Shown: positions 12,060 through 29,640, numbered from the stretch's first letter. The stretch is DNA of 64,000 nucleotides from Hypomesus transpacificus (GCF_021917145.1 NC_061068.1:3758616-3822615), one strand, 5' to 3'. A program made the numbers and translations. Notes: a model not told the origin generated them from the sequence alone.

Positions 12060-12419
12060 ATGGCGCTCCCTCAAATTGTGCAGACACTGATAGAATTAGC
12101 TGAGCTGGTAGAAACTAATAATATATCTGAGTCTGATGCCCGTGACCGAGTAGAACAAGTCACAGAGAGCTTGGCTGCATACTCTGCCGTCACAGACGTA
12201 CACATTAATGAGGTTGCCATAGTAAACCTCTCTTCAGTCCTGGAACGGCTGGATGCTGTGGAGCCTCAAATGGGACGGGGACGACCAACCATCCACATCC
12301 CGTTCGAGTCCATCGAAAACTATTTATTAAATGGTTTAAAAATAAAGGACATAGCGGAGCTGTTGTCGGCCACCAGACCATCCGTCGGAGGATCCAAAGC
12401 AACGGATTTATGGAGCTAG
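12060..12419 (+). pseudogene. N-terminal fragment of integrase-like transposase, left arm
   Basis: 119 residues starting MALPQIVQT. An acidic helical N-terminus is followed by a GRGRPTIHIP linker and the start of a helix-turn-helix (KIKDIAELLS). The expected recognition helix (TIRRRIQSNG) is present in the next frame, so a one-base deletion near 12366 breaks the domain and the frame then ends. The downstream DDE catalytic domain is absent. The overall pattern (helical leader, GRP linker, HTH) matches integrase-core transposases common in fish; family name is inferred. Confidence 0.7.
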
Positions 12420-12570
12420 AAAGCTGACAAAAGTATCTGAATTTGAATATGAAAGATCTGAAATATTTGTGTGTCGAATTTCATAAAACTGAAATATATT
12501 GCTGTTGAATATATAATATCTGAATTATTTGTATGCCAAATTTAATACAACTGAATTATTTTGATCCAAA

Positions 12571-12576
12571 AATAAA
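12571..12576 (+). terminator. AATAAA polyadenylation signal in element spacer
   Basis: AATAAA about 150 bases after the stop of the left-arm fragment; could terminate a short transcript from the left-arm promoter. Confidence 0.4.
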
Positions 12577-12581
12577 ACATT

Positions 12582-12992
12582 CTAAAATTCAGATTGCAGG
12601 AATTCAGATTCATGAAATTCAGATTGCGGAAATTCAAATTCAGATTGCGGAAATTCAGATTTTGTCTGAACCAGGCCAAAGGTGAAACAGCTTGCTTTCA
12701 CAGGAAAAAGTAGACCATTTAATAAATAGTTTTCGATGGACTCGAACGGGATGTGGATGGTTGGTCGTCCCCGTCCCATTTGAGGCTCCACCACAGCATC
12801 CAGCCGTTCCAGGACTGAAGAGAGGTTTACTATGGCAACCTCATTAATGTGTACGTCTGTGACGGCAGAGTATGCAGCCAAGCTCTCTGTGACTTGTTCT
12901 ACTCGGTCACGGGCATCAGACTCAGATATATTATTAGTTTCTACCAGCTCAGCTAATTCTATCAGTGTCTGCACAATTTGAGGGAGCGCCAT
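12582..12992 (-). pseudogene. N-terminal fragment of the same transposase, right arm (inverted)
   Basis: Inverted copy of the left-arm fragment starting at the ATG at 12992. It is nearly identical until the arm ends at 12714 and has one extra Val (LDAVVEP versus LDAVEP). It then runs into the spacer, which encodes a meaningless repeat tail rich in SEF. It lacks the whole helix-turn-helix. Confidence 0.7.
12594..12662 (+). repeat. Short tandem repeats of GAAATTCAGATTGCG in element spacer
   Basis: Four to five imperfect copies of a 13-17-base unit (ATTCAGATTGCGGAAATTC). Probably the original right-end subterminal repeat of the parent element. Confidence 0.6.
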
Positions 12993-13136
12993 GATCTGTG
13001 ATGCGTCCTCTAAAGACCCGGCAATTCAATCAATTTCCCGGCACATTTGTCATGTAATGCAATGCGTATGTGCACACCGCCCCCTACCGAACAAGATGGG
13101 TAGCTCGTCAGCAGGGAGCTGAAGAAGAGCGGCTAC

Positions 13137-13144
13137 TGACGTCA
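13137..13144 (-). promoter_or_regulatory. Perfect CRE (TGACGTCA), right arm
   Basis: Mirror copy of the left-arm CRE, 654 bases from the right terminus, driving toward the minus-strand fragment at 12992. Confidence 0.55.
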
Positions 13145-13261
13145 CTCTACTGCGCCGCTCAGAATGCATTTTCGTTTTCGAATTATGGGCAGTTCTTTGC
13201 GGGCAGAACATGAAAATGAAAATGCAATGTCCGCTCAGTACTAATCAGTACTAATTTGATT

Positions 13262-13770
13262 TATGAGTCAAATAATGCAGCCACATTCTTAAAATGAAAA
13301 TGCATTTCTGGAAATACATTTGAATTTGAATTGTGGTCACGATTTTGCAGCCACGTTCTTAAAATGAAAATGCATTTCTGGAAATGCATTTGAATTTGAA
13401 TTGTGGTCACGATTTTGCAGCCACGTTCTTGAAAATGAAAATGCAATTCTGGAAATGCATTTGAATTTGAATTGTGGTCACGATTTTGCAGCCACGTTCT
13501 TAAAATGAAAATGCATTTCTGGAAATGCATTTTCATTTTCAAATTTTACATTTCAAATTGAATTTTGGTATCTATTTGCTGGGGCATATTTTGAAAATTA
13601 AATTTCAAATGTCTTTTTCGTTTTCATTTTAATTAAGGGAAAGAATGAGCAGTCTTAAAGAAGAAAATGAAAATGCAAATAGGATGATTGAATACTAATT
13701 TGATTTATGAGTCAAATAATGCAGCCACATTCTTAAAATGAAAATGCATTTCTGGAAATGCATTTTCATT
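13262..13770 (-). repeat. Subterminal ~70-bp tandem repeats, right arm
   Basis: Inverted counterpart of the left-arm repeat array with the same number of units. Confidence 0.85.
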
Positions 13771-14239
13771 TGAATTTTGGTCACGATTTGCTTCCATACA
13801 GACCAGGGTCGACTTGTCTTGGCCCTGTGAGTCATGTCATTCACAAGGAGTCCAGAAAACCTATTTCCTGATCCTTCACTGGCCACAGTATAGTATGGAG
13901 AGGGGCAGATTTTTTTTTTTTATTACGCTTAATTTTTTATGTTATTAACCACTAAAATATTTGGACAATCTAGTGTATGAACACAAATAAATAACAAAAC
14001 ACTAGTAATTGCCAGAAAACAAAATACAGGCATATTTCATGCGACATGAATTTTTAGCATCAAGGAAAACAATTTTAACTTTCTGTGTAAACATAATTCA
14101 ATTCAATTCTATACAATACACTTATATTAAATTTGTGTAACTTTGGCGCAGTTTGTCCCAGCTAAAGATTATGCGGGGGAAGCGCGTGGGGGAGGGTTCT
14201 ATGAAAAGCGAAAGTTCAGGGGTTGTGGTTTTTTGTTGT

Positions 14240-14395
14240 CTTTGTGTAAAGGAGTGGAGCTAGATCTCACATCACTCTTCCCTCTTCCCCGAATCCTTTC
14301 TAAACTCTCCCCCGGGTTTCTACCCTCCCAAACCTCTCCCCTTCTACCCTTAAAACCCCACCCTTCCCCCGAACATATCTTACAATAAGGAATAG
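14240..14395 (+). other. pcbp2: Probable non-coding first exon of pcbp2
   Basis: A C- and CT-rich stretch with repeated CCC/CCCC clusters ends at ATAG|GTAAGT (donor at 14396). It lies about 1 kb upstream of the exon carrying the start codon, in a position suitable for a 5' untranslated exon. The exact transcription start is not visible and the 5' limit given is approximate. Confidence 0.4.
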
Positions 14396-15503
14396 GTAAG
14401 TTTATTTTTTATATGTATTTTTATCTTGATGACTGTAGGCAATTGATCGGCGTTTAACATGCTAGTTAGCTAGCTTGAGTCGTAGTAGTAGGGCTAGCTT
14501 GCTACCTAGCTAGTAGGCTAACGACGGGCTTCACATGAAATTGTCAGGCCGCAAGAGCACGCAGTCGGCAAAACAGCCAACACACATTAAAACCCTGTTA
14601 TAATTACTGGCGACATAGCTTCTGTTTCGAATAGATTCAATGTTAATAATTGATTTCAGAGTAAGCCCAATATGAGAAATCAGACTTTCTCCGTCTATAT
14701 CTATAGTTAGAGTTAAATGACAAATGTGCAGTCATTCATACTTGCTGGCTAGCTAATGTTAGCTAAAACACATGCTTCATTCACAGCTAGCTAGCTCTAG
14801 GTATCTTGTATCTGCTACGTAGTCTACACGCTGTGCAATGGCGGCTAACTACTAGTGCGGGTAGCGTGCCAAATAACAAATTGGATATGATCTGAACTAC
14901 ATCGTACTAATATAGAATATTTGCTAAATTGGTCAATATTTTCATAATTTATTTAGCCTACAAAAAGGATTTCAATAGATCAACATTAGCATTTTCCTAG
15001 TTATCTTGGTAAGCTTAACATTGCTTGGGTTAGGCAGTTGGGTAGAGCTAGCTAGGTAGCTAAGTAGACTATCTTTAATGAATCTGCTACAGAACTAGTT
15101 TGCCGGTCATTGTCTGACATCAACAATGCAGGATGACACAATCTTTAAAAGTTGTCGAACTCCACAACCCAGCTGTTTTGATCGGTAAAATAATAAGTCC
15201 GTTACATCATCTCGCTGGGTCTCTCAGATAATGTAATGTTATTTACAAATCCACTAGTTCAGGGTTTTCTTAAATGCAGTCTGTGTTTTTGTGCAAGCTG
15301 CGTTTAAACCAAACGGTGAAAACATTAGGTTGGTGGTTGTTTTAGACAGACGCTTGTTGGGAGTCAGCAACTCAAAGCCTAAATTGCTCGTGTCTGGATC
15401 CTGACCTTCCTCTGGTTTTTAGTTCTCAGATCCATCCTCGTGACCAAAGACCCCAACAACAGCGTTGACCAGCCAGAAGATCTCCATCCATCCTGTGGTA
15501 ATC

Positions 15504-21881
<6,378 letters not shown>

Positions 21882-22257
21882 TCACTCTGCAACTGCACTA
21901 ACCCCCCCCCCTCCACCATCGGCTCCCCTACAGTGCTCAATGCAACTCTCCAACTTAGTTATATAAACTTCCTTCTTTTGTTTTTGGTTGAAGTCATGTC
22001 ACCCCCCTCCCCCTCTCCATTAATTTGAACTGCATTTATTTATTTTTTTGTTTTTATTCAGAATTTGGTTTTTAATTCCCTTTTGAGTCCAGTTGGAGGT
22101 TTTAATGATTTTTTTCCTTTGTTGGATGGAAAACTCCCTCTCTCCCATCTTTCTTTACCATCACAAAAGAGTAGAGGTGGAAAAATCTGAATAGGCATAG
22201 CTTTAGTTCTGTACAGTCAGATTTTTCTTTAAAACTGAAAAGACAAAAAAAAGGAAA

Positions 22258-22263
22258 AATAAA
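22258..22263 (+). terminator. Proximal polyadenylation signal of pcbp2
   Basis: AATAAA in an A-rich context, about 380 bases after the canonical stop. Confidence 0.45.
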
Positions 22264-23068
22264 AGTCTCAAAAATATAGATTGCCTGTTTTTTTCTGTTC
22301 TCCTCCCCCTCCTAACCCACCACAAATCCTCTACCCCACCCCCAAGTTATTCACCCATTACAATATCGTCAAAATCACATGATTGTGAGACCCTGTGATG
22401 TCCTAGTGCATTTTTTTAAGGAGGAGAACGGTAAGTCACCGGGTGATGGGGGGCACTAGCTTGTACAGGATCAGAACAGCTACTGTAGACCCCCCCACCC
22501 CCCCCCCCCCCCCCTATCTAACACTATGAGGCTGATGCTCCACACCCATTTGAATAATTGATAACCGTGTCTCACCATAACCACCCTTATTTTTCTTTTG
22601 TCATTCCTATTTTTCCACCTTCGCCTTTTGCCCATGTGATTTTTTTGTTTAGACTTTTTTTCTGGGAGGGGGAGCGGGAAGGGTCGGGGAAAGCTTGGGC
22701 TGAAGGCTCTGGTCCAGAGAGGATGGGCCTCCGTTTTTGTAAAGATACTACTTAAAAAATCAAAAAAAGTTGGAATATTTGTTTTAAATGGAAGAAAATA
22801 TTTTTTTTTAACTACCAAAGGGGGATTGACTCCTAAACATTGAGTGGTCTGTTTGTAAAAGTGAATCAGACTAAGAACTGAATCATTAAACTGAAACTAG
22901 ACAGAGAAAGGGTAATGAGTTGACACTAGTTTCCTGCTCTTTGCTTTGCTCGAGTAAGATTATTTTTATTATTTGCAGGAAGAAAAAAAAAAAACTACTT
23001 TTGTGCACGTTTTTTTTTTGTTTTGGATAAACTGTAGACCTGGGTGCCACAACATTGTTAAAGACAAT

Positions 23069-23074
23069 AATAAA
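23069..23074 (+). terminator. Distal polyadenylation signal of pcbp2
   Basis: AATAAA at the end of a long A/T-rich 3' UTR; probable main cleavage site shortly after. Confidence 0.55.
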
Positions 23075-23162
23075 GATGTGAAATGCTCAAACTACAACTC
23101 AGTGTGCCATGGTTCTTCAATTAGCCACACAAACTCTTTACTCAATCAGGTTTTAGACAGTG

Positions 23163-25357
23163 AGGTTTTTATTTATCTTAATTTGTTCCTTAAATATATT
23201 TATTGTACACAGTTACAATACATAATGCCATATAAAAACAAACATTTCATTTCCAAAGGAGGTTGTTTGGAGACAGCGTACCAGAAATATGCATGTCCAC
23301 ATCCCAGTCAGCAGAGGGCAGTAGTCTTGCTTGTTGGCAACATTTTACAGATTCTAGATCCTTACTTTTAAAGAGAAATATCTCTTATATTTCTAATGTT
23401 CAAAGGGGACTGAACTTTTTATCTTTACAAATCGAGAGCTGTCTAAAGAAGAACACCATGGCTTCTACAAAATCGTCAAGAACACAGAAGCTGCCAATTT
23501 GTAGCTTATAAAATGTGACCTGCTTAGTTGCTTTGATAATCATCAATTCTATCAGATTTTCTCAACAATAACCACATGGTTTGGGACATCTGATATAGCT
23601 GTAACAGTTTACTCAACTATTCAAACACATTCAATCATATTCCTGAAAAGAAATGAACCGGAGTAATAGGGTGATAAGCACCATCATAGTTACAGTAGTT
23701 GATGTGATGCTTTCCCACATGAAGGTATCGGAGAGTTACATCTGCACACAGGTGGGACCCATTCGAATAGCTTCACTATCCATCCCTCCTGTCCTTTAAA
23801 GAGATCTTGCATCACCTCGACCAAGGAAAGTAAGAAGGATGCATCAAAGTATTCAAACGGGATCTTAACATTAGACCCTGAAAATATCAGTGAACTGTTC
23901 TTTTAAGGCTCAGACCTTACAATGGACGGAAGCCCTGTCAGGCCACAGATCAGCCAGGCTTCCCCATCTCAAACACGATTGGATGGGTGTGTTTCTCGAC
24001 ACAGCTGTGACCAATCCAAGCTTCAGAAGGGGTTTTGTGGTTTCATCAAGAGAAAACAGAAAAAAGCCATCTATTTTTTTTCCTCCACCTTTCATGGCCT
24101 AGTTGTCAGACATCTGTTCAGTTGACTGCTCGTTGTGTTGTTGTGGTGGTGATTCTCCTCGGACTGAGTCACCTACACTGTGACTGCTCATTGGCCAATA
24201 TACACGACCCTTACTATATTACAAACATGCTTTAGTGACGCCGTGCACACACACATTGGTGAAGGTTTGTTCCAAAATGCTGGGTAGTATTGCATTTCAT
24301 GATGGAAAACTGCAATACCAAATCAATAGTTTAATTTACAAAAGCAAGTGTGCCTTGAATGATGCAGGCTGTAGGTCATGAGAGGGGATTGGTTTAGAGT
24401 GGCCATATTGCTTGTTCATTGCTCTCCGTTCATCTGTCTACGGTTTCATTTAACTCAACAGAGCCATCTAGTGGACAACATAAGCACCATTTCATATGAC
24501 AGCCTTGACGCTTTAACTCGTAGATTTGTTCCTTATACAATATAAGAGGTAACCTATTTACAAACATCTTAAAACAAGTAAAGTACAGATTGTATAAAAT
24601 GACAACTGAATCCCTGATGCAAAAAAAAAAAAAAAATGTAAACAAACGTAATCGTATAAATGTAAACATTGATTTCAGCTCTAATACTAGAAAATGAATT
24701 TCCTCACAATAAATTAAACTGTGCATAACGGTTTTCAAGAGGAAATTCAAAAAGCATAACCAAACGACCACTTGAAATCAGTTCAACTTAAACAGAAGTG
24801 CAAGCACCAACGCCAGGGCCAGCGCCAGGACTGTCGACATGAACGGAACGCTACAACACCCTCTTGGGTTTCCATAGTGACATAAGTGAATGAGACAGTT
24901 CACAGATAATTCAATATATATATGACACTCATGGACATTGACGTAAAAACAACGGACGTGTAGGGTAACAAGGATGAAAAATAGACAGAATCTTTATTAC
25001 CAGAATGTGTAGAGTAGCAGTGTCTTCTGCTGTCGGAGACCGCAGCGAGGAAGGTGTTGAGGTGTTTTTGCAAGGCCCGGGGCTCAGGTGGGGTTGTAGG
25101 AGTGAGGCCTTGGTCTGCTGTACAGACATCAGTCCAGGACCAAATCTCTGTGACCTTGTGGGGCCAGAGAGTCTAGGTAGATGTGACCTTGTGGGGCCAG
25201 AGAGTCTAGGTAGATGTGAGTGTTGAGTGTTTGAGGGTGGGGTGTCTAGCTATCTGTGGCCATGATGGGTGAGGGGAGAAGTCTATGTATCTCTGGCCGT
25301 GGAGGATGGCGGCCTGCTCCATGGTTCTCTGGCCTTGAGCTCCTCACCAGTTGGGGG
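23163..25357 (-). other. map3k12: Probable 3' untranslated region of map3k12
   Basis: No open frame of interest on either strand. On the minus strand AATAAA signals occur at 24993-24998 and near 23167-23205, consistent with short and long 3' UTRs. The segment GACCTTGTGGGGCCAGAGAG plus TCTAGGTAGATGTG is tandemly duplicated at about 25152-25218. Confidence 0.5.
24993..24998 (-). terminator. Proximal polyadenylation signal of map3k12
   Basis: AATAAA on the minus strand about 360 bases after the stop codon. Confidence 0.45.
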
Positions 25358-25594
25358 TCAGATGGGCTCTGCGCTCCCTGAGTGGTCCAGCTCAGCACTG
25401 TCACAGTCTGAGTCGTCATAGAGGCCCTGGGTTAGGGACAAGACAAGTTAGCAGGAAGCAGGCTACACACTTAGGAGTCCACTCAGGTACGGTGCACTAC
25501 ATGTGCTTGGTGTTGGAGCTTATCTATTTGTTTGTTTCTCTCAATCTCTCAGTCTCTCTGGTTTGTTGTAGTCTTTCTCTCTCTCTCTCTCTCT

Positions 25595-25655
<61 letters not shown>

Positions 25656-25709
25656 ATCTCTCTCTTTGTCTATTTGTAGTCTCTCTCTCTCCTCTCCATG
25701 TCTATTTGT

Positions 25710-25782
<73 letters not shown>

Positions 25783-26662
25783 CTCTCTCTCGCTCTCTCT
25801 CTCTCTCTATCTCTTTGTCTATTTGTAGTCTCTCTCTCTCCTCTCTATGTCTATTTGTAGTCTCTCTCCTCTCTCTCTTTGTCTATGTCTCCGGTCCCAC
25901 CTCATAGTGGTTCTGCCCGGTGTTCAGCTGGGTCTTCACCTGCCGCAGCGCCGCCTCCTTCTCTGACAGCCCGTCGGAGCCTTGCCCCGGGTCCGCCGGG
26001 ATCTCCGATCCCTGGGAGAGGAGGTCGTCGCTCTTGTCGTCCAGCCGCTCGTCTGTGTTAGTGCTGACCACGTCGGGCGTGCCGCTGTGGGAGTGGTCGG
26101 TGGTGTTCCCCTCCTCGCCGTCCGACACTGACAGGTTCTCGGAGCTGAAGGTGGAGAGGGACTGACACTTGGTCATGCTGACCGGCCGTCTGCAGGGGGC
26201 GACAGGAAACGCACGTCAAACTGGGGCTCTGTAGTACTTTTTCTACTTTTCATATTTAAGATTTGTATATGTTTATCGTAGGCACCTTCCTGCCAAAGTA
26301 AATGTCCTTGTTTGTGTGAACTTACATGGATAATAAAGCTCATTCTGATTCTGAACTGACGAGACGGAGATTTACTGGTCATGGCTCGTCTAATAAGCAA
26401 TCAACTGGAATATTTCTGTTTTTGCTTGTCTAAAATCAAGCGAAATATGACAGTAATTGCTGATCTAAAATACACTGGAATGGTTCTGCATTTGCTTGTG
26501 TGAGATCAAGCAGAATATGACTAATTGCTTAGCTAAAATAAACTGGTCTGATTAAACACAGTTGATCTCTAGCATTTACTGTAACAACCCTTACCGTCTC
26601 CGTGGCAACTCCACCTCGCTATCCACCTCCCCCTCCTCTTCTTCAGAAGAAACGCCACGTCT
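25358..26662 (-). CDS. map3k12: MAP3K12 (dual leucine zipper kinase, DLK), C-terminal exons only
   Basis: Three exons on the minus strand: 26595-26662, 25901-26189 and 25358-25426 (stop 25358-25360), phases joining correctly for 141 residues. The product includes [60 protein letters not shown], a [17 protein letters not shown] segment and [12 protein letters not shown] near the end. These acidic, serine-rich C-terminal motifs belong to MAP3K12/MAP3K13, upstream kinases of JNK/p38 signalling in axon injury. The STNTDER block and the neighbouring, convergent pcbp2 (same in human) favour MAP3K12; the SDGLSEKE block is closer to MAP3K13, so the paralogue is not fully certain. Kinase domain and leucine zippers are not seen upstream; a 100-N gap begins about 260 bases past the last exon. 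Confidence 0.85.
25574..25876 (+). repeat. (CT)n tract in map3k12 intron
   Basis: About 300 bases of mostly CT dinucleotides, with TCTATTTGTAGTCTCTCTCT recurring about five times as a longer unit. It lies between the last two exons, close to the donor at 25900. Confidence 0.9.
26240..26358 (+). mobile_element. LINE 3' tail fragment in map3k12 intron
   Basis: Contains GTAGGCACCTTCCTGCCAAA and AATAAAGCTCATTCTGATTC, a 3' end with an ATTCTG-type terminal repeat as seen on several fish non-LTR retrotransposons. Only the tail is present; the exact family is not assigned. Confidence 0.5.
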
Positions 26663-26920
26663 CTGGAGAACAGAACACAGTAGAGTCAAGTAGAATACAG
26701 AACATCAGTATGGTTATGGTGAAAAATGCTTGGCAAGGCCCTACAAGTGGAGTGGAAAATGAAAGAATTCAAGAACCATTACTTGATTTGACATTGGAAC
26801 AAATGTTCTCATCCTAACTTGTCATAACCAAGCGTCAGCTAGACAAAGCAGATTTGTCTCGCTGCGCGAGTCCAAAAAACCAGGGTAAAGGCAGAGTTTC
26901 TCTGTTAAATGAACTGTGAG

Positions 26921-27020
26921 NNNNNNNNNNNNNNNNNNNNNNNNNNNNNNNNNNNNNNNNNNNNNNNNNNNNNNNNNNNNNNNNNNNNNNNNNNNNNNNN
27001 NNNNNNNNNNNNNNNNNNNN
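26921..27020. other. Assembly gap (100 N)
   Basis: Exactly 100 N, the conventional size for a gap of unknown length. It lies where the upstream map3k12 exons should begin. Confidence 1.
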
Positions 27021-28149
27021 AGATGAGTAAGAGCCCGCTCTAAATTATAATTACAAATTAGACTCACCACGACTGCCCCCCATTTAGACCCCTGAGTCCC
27101 TAACCTCCACACCCTGCAGCCCTAGACAGCTGCTGTATGTAGCAGGCTAGCAGCTAGCTGTCCAGGATTGTGAAGTGTTAATGACTTGCAGGCTATTGTT
27201 GTGAGAGTCCTTGAGGTGCTGACTGGAGTAGAACATGTCTTATGGCAAATGGGGAAAACAAATCATTATAATGTTTCAAAGAGCCTGGACTGAGATAGTA
27301 CCACATCAGCTACACACAAAAATCCATATTAAGATATACTGTATTATATATATCAAATAAGGAACATATAGTCTATAATATCCTCAAAGGTGCAATACGA
27401 AACGCACTACCTCAACAATTTAATCAGAGTCTTAATGAGTCATCTAGTTTTGCCTGTCAGTCCAATAGTGAAGGAGTGATTCCAGTTCTCATGTTATTAT
27501 CACCAAATGTTACATAACTGGAAGGTTTAATTCACAGTTTACATATATAGCATGTTAATATGTTACTATTTTCCTTTTACCTCTGAAAATATAAATATAT
27601 AAAGCCAGTACTGAGCATGAGGAATAAGCAGTTGACAGCATCAGTTTAAATAAGGTGCATTTGAATCTGTCAGATTAACATTGGTAGTGCTCTCTCTCTC
27701 TCTCTCTTTCCCTCTTTCCCTCTTTTTCTCTCTCTTTAGAAGATTGCCTAATTGACACCACGATCGAACATCACTTTGCTTTTTTCCTTTTAAGGAGAGC
27801 CAGGGCAGGTTGGCTTTCCATCGTTTCTGTGTAGGACGGAACCAGCAGGACAATCACAGGAGAAGTGACGCTATTTGCTATCACCACCCCCACATCACAG
27901 TTTCACGGCCCACCCCTGGCCAATTAGAGAGAAGCTCACTACAGCTGAGCCAATACCAAGAAGTGAGGCAGGAGGTAATGAGGGGAGGATGGTGAACTTA
28001 CCCTTGTTTATTTCTGCCTATGACGCATGAGTCATTTCAGTTCTGGAAAACAGTTCTGTTTAGACTACTCCTCAAGGCAACAAGAAATCCTCAAGTCTTC
28101 CTTTGCATTAAAATTTTTAATGCAACTTTAATGCCACTCTCTTTTCTCT

Positions 28150-28206
<57 letters not shown>

Positions 28207-29383
28207 CCTCTCCCTCTTTCTCTTTCTTTCTCCCTCTCTCAATCAATAACTCTGCTCAATTACCAATCTCGCTTTCTTCAAAGGTTTCCCATTACAGCTA
28301 CAGTACAGTTCAAATTCAGTTTTACAACACTTTCTAAGGCTGAGTAAATGGTCAAACTAGTTTCTTCATAGCCATTAATTAACCATCCCAAACTAAATCC
28401 CTTCATTGGCTTTCTCACAAAGGTGAGGAGCCTGTACACCAAAACCTGCTCTAACGGGTTGTTGAGTGAACTGGCCTTAGCAGATACTGTCCATGGTCCT
28501 GAAACTGAGTGCAGCCAACTAACATATCCCAGCCTCCAAGATATTTCTAACATGCACACATACTGGAATACATGTACGTCCTTGACATCTATGGTCTATT
28601 TTTGTCTACTCCCTTTCGCTCCTTCTTTCTCTTTCATTCAAACGCACACACGCGCCTGATGGTTGCCATGAGAGCAAGTTGCGACACTTAGCACACCAGT
28701 CAAACAGCGGCACAGAACAATAAAAACAAGCAGTTTAACCGTATATGATGGGATGAACTTAGAAGGCAGAAAAGGATGTCAGTAGGCGAGGCTTTATAAA
28801 GGGGTTTTAAAAACTAGACGTATGAAACCCAATAGTCAAGCACTCAAGAAAATGGAACCCCCAATCAATAAGTATCGATTTCATTACGCTAAGAAGGGGG
28901 CTGCCTTGCCAACAACATGCCAGAGTCGACGCCGAGGACCTAGAGCAGTGAGTCTAAAGCGCCCCCTGGTGGTAAAATGTGGGCATCGCAAAGTATGGCC
29001 CTGACAGTCCTATAATGATTAATGGTCAAATATACCTCCCGGAGAGCAATGCTAACTCCTTTGTTCTAAATCAAAGTGGCAAAGTAATAAGAATATTCAA
29101 CTGAAATAGGAAAGCATGGCGCCTCGGGCACTTCTGCAACTCAGTGGTCGGTCTATGGTGAACGGAGGAAGCAGACAGGAACGCTGTCATTATATGTAGA
29201 CACCAAGTAAAAGTACTCGGAAGGTTAGATAATTTAACCCTTAGCTACTTTTCCTTTTATATATTTAACAAATGAAACGAGAAAAGGCATGCGTAACAGC
29301 TAAACGACAGCGCCCATATAATGTCACCTATAGTTAAGATAGCTGTGATTTCTAAAAGACCTTTAATGAACGAGTAAACCTAC
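27021..29383. other. Non-coding sequence without recognised exons
   Basis: A/T-rich sequence with CT microsatellites (27691-27735 and 28135-28205). I searched both strands for kinase motifs (such as HRDLK or WMAPE) and found none. Confidence 0.55.
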
Positions 29384-29640
29384 CGTATGTCTGTGTAGGT
29401 AACGGGTCGATTGTGGACTGCCTTAACAACACAGTGCTTTGTTAATGAAAATGAAAGAATAGCTCCTTTTTTTCCAGATTTCATTCGTTCGGAGCATTGA
29501 ATGTGTGGGTTCTGAAGCTCGCTACGTTCTCCCCGACTGCGCGTTTCCCATCTGGCTAATTGTGTTATCAACAAACCCTAGTGCTCGTAGCGACAGTGGG
29601 GGAGGGAGCTGTCCCCCTCTTCCTGGTGCTGAAATTAGCC
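29384..29640 (-). other. Possible 5' exon of a minus-strand gene (map3k12?)
   Basis: On the minus strand a 60-codon open frame runs into a good donor, ACATACG|GTAGGT at 29384. The position, divergent from myg1 and upstream of the map3k12 exons, suits a first exon. The encoded sequence is not recognised; may be untranslated. Confidence 0.22.

Larger units (their letters stand above)
11253..13798. mobile_element. Fold-back DNA transposon with ~1.08-kb inverted arms
   Basis: The left end starts TATGGAAGCAAATCGTGACC and the right end is its exact reverse complement. CAGACC abuts both ends (11247-11252 and 13799-13804), a clean 6-bp target duplication. The left arm (11253-12335) and right arm (12714-13798) are nearly identical in inverse orientation around a 378-bp spacer. 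Both arms hold ~70-bp subterminal tandem repeats, a CRE-like site and the beginning of the same gene. The encoded fragment and the 6-bp TSD resemble IS3EU-type elements with an integrase-like transposase; that assignment is from memory and should be checked. No complete transposase is present, so the element is non-autonomous. Confidence 0.88.
21882..23080 (+). other. pcbp2: 3' untranslated region of pcbp2
   Basis: Follows the canonical stop. It contains repeated C-rich patches (for example 21900-21915, 22001-22017, 22302-22346, 22490-22514) between U-rich stretches, and AATAAA signals at 22258-22263 and 23069-23074. The second is followed by sequence typical of a 3' end, and the next gene's 3' end lies just beyond on the opposite strand. 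Confidence 0.65.

Noticed and set aside
26822..27112. Open frame through the N gap
   Set aside because: It is created by undefined bases and has no recognisable sequence.
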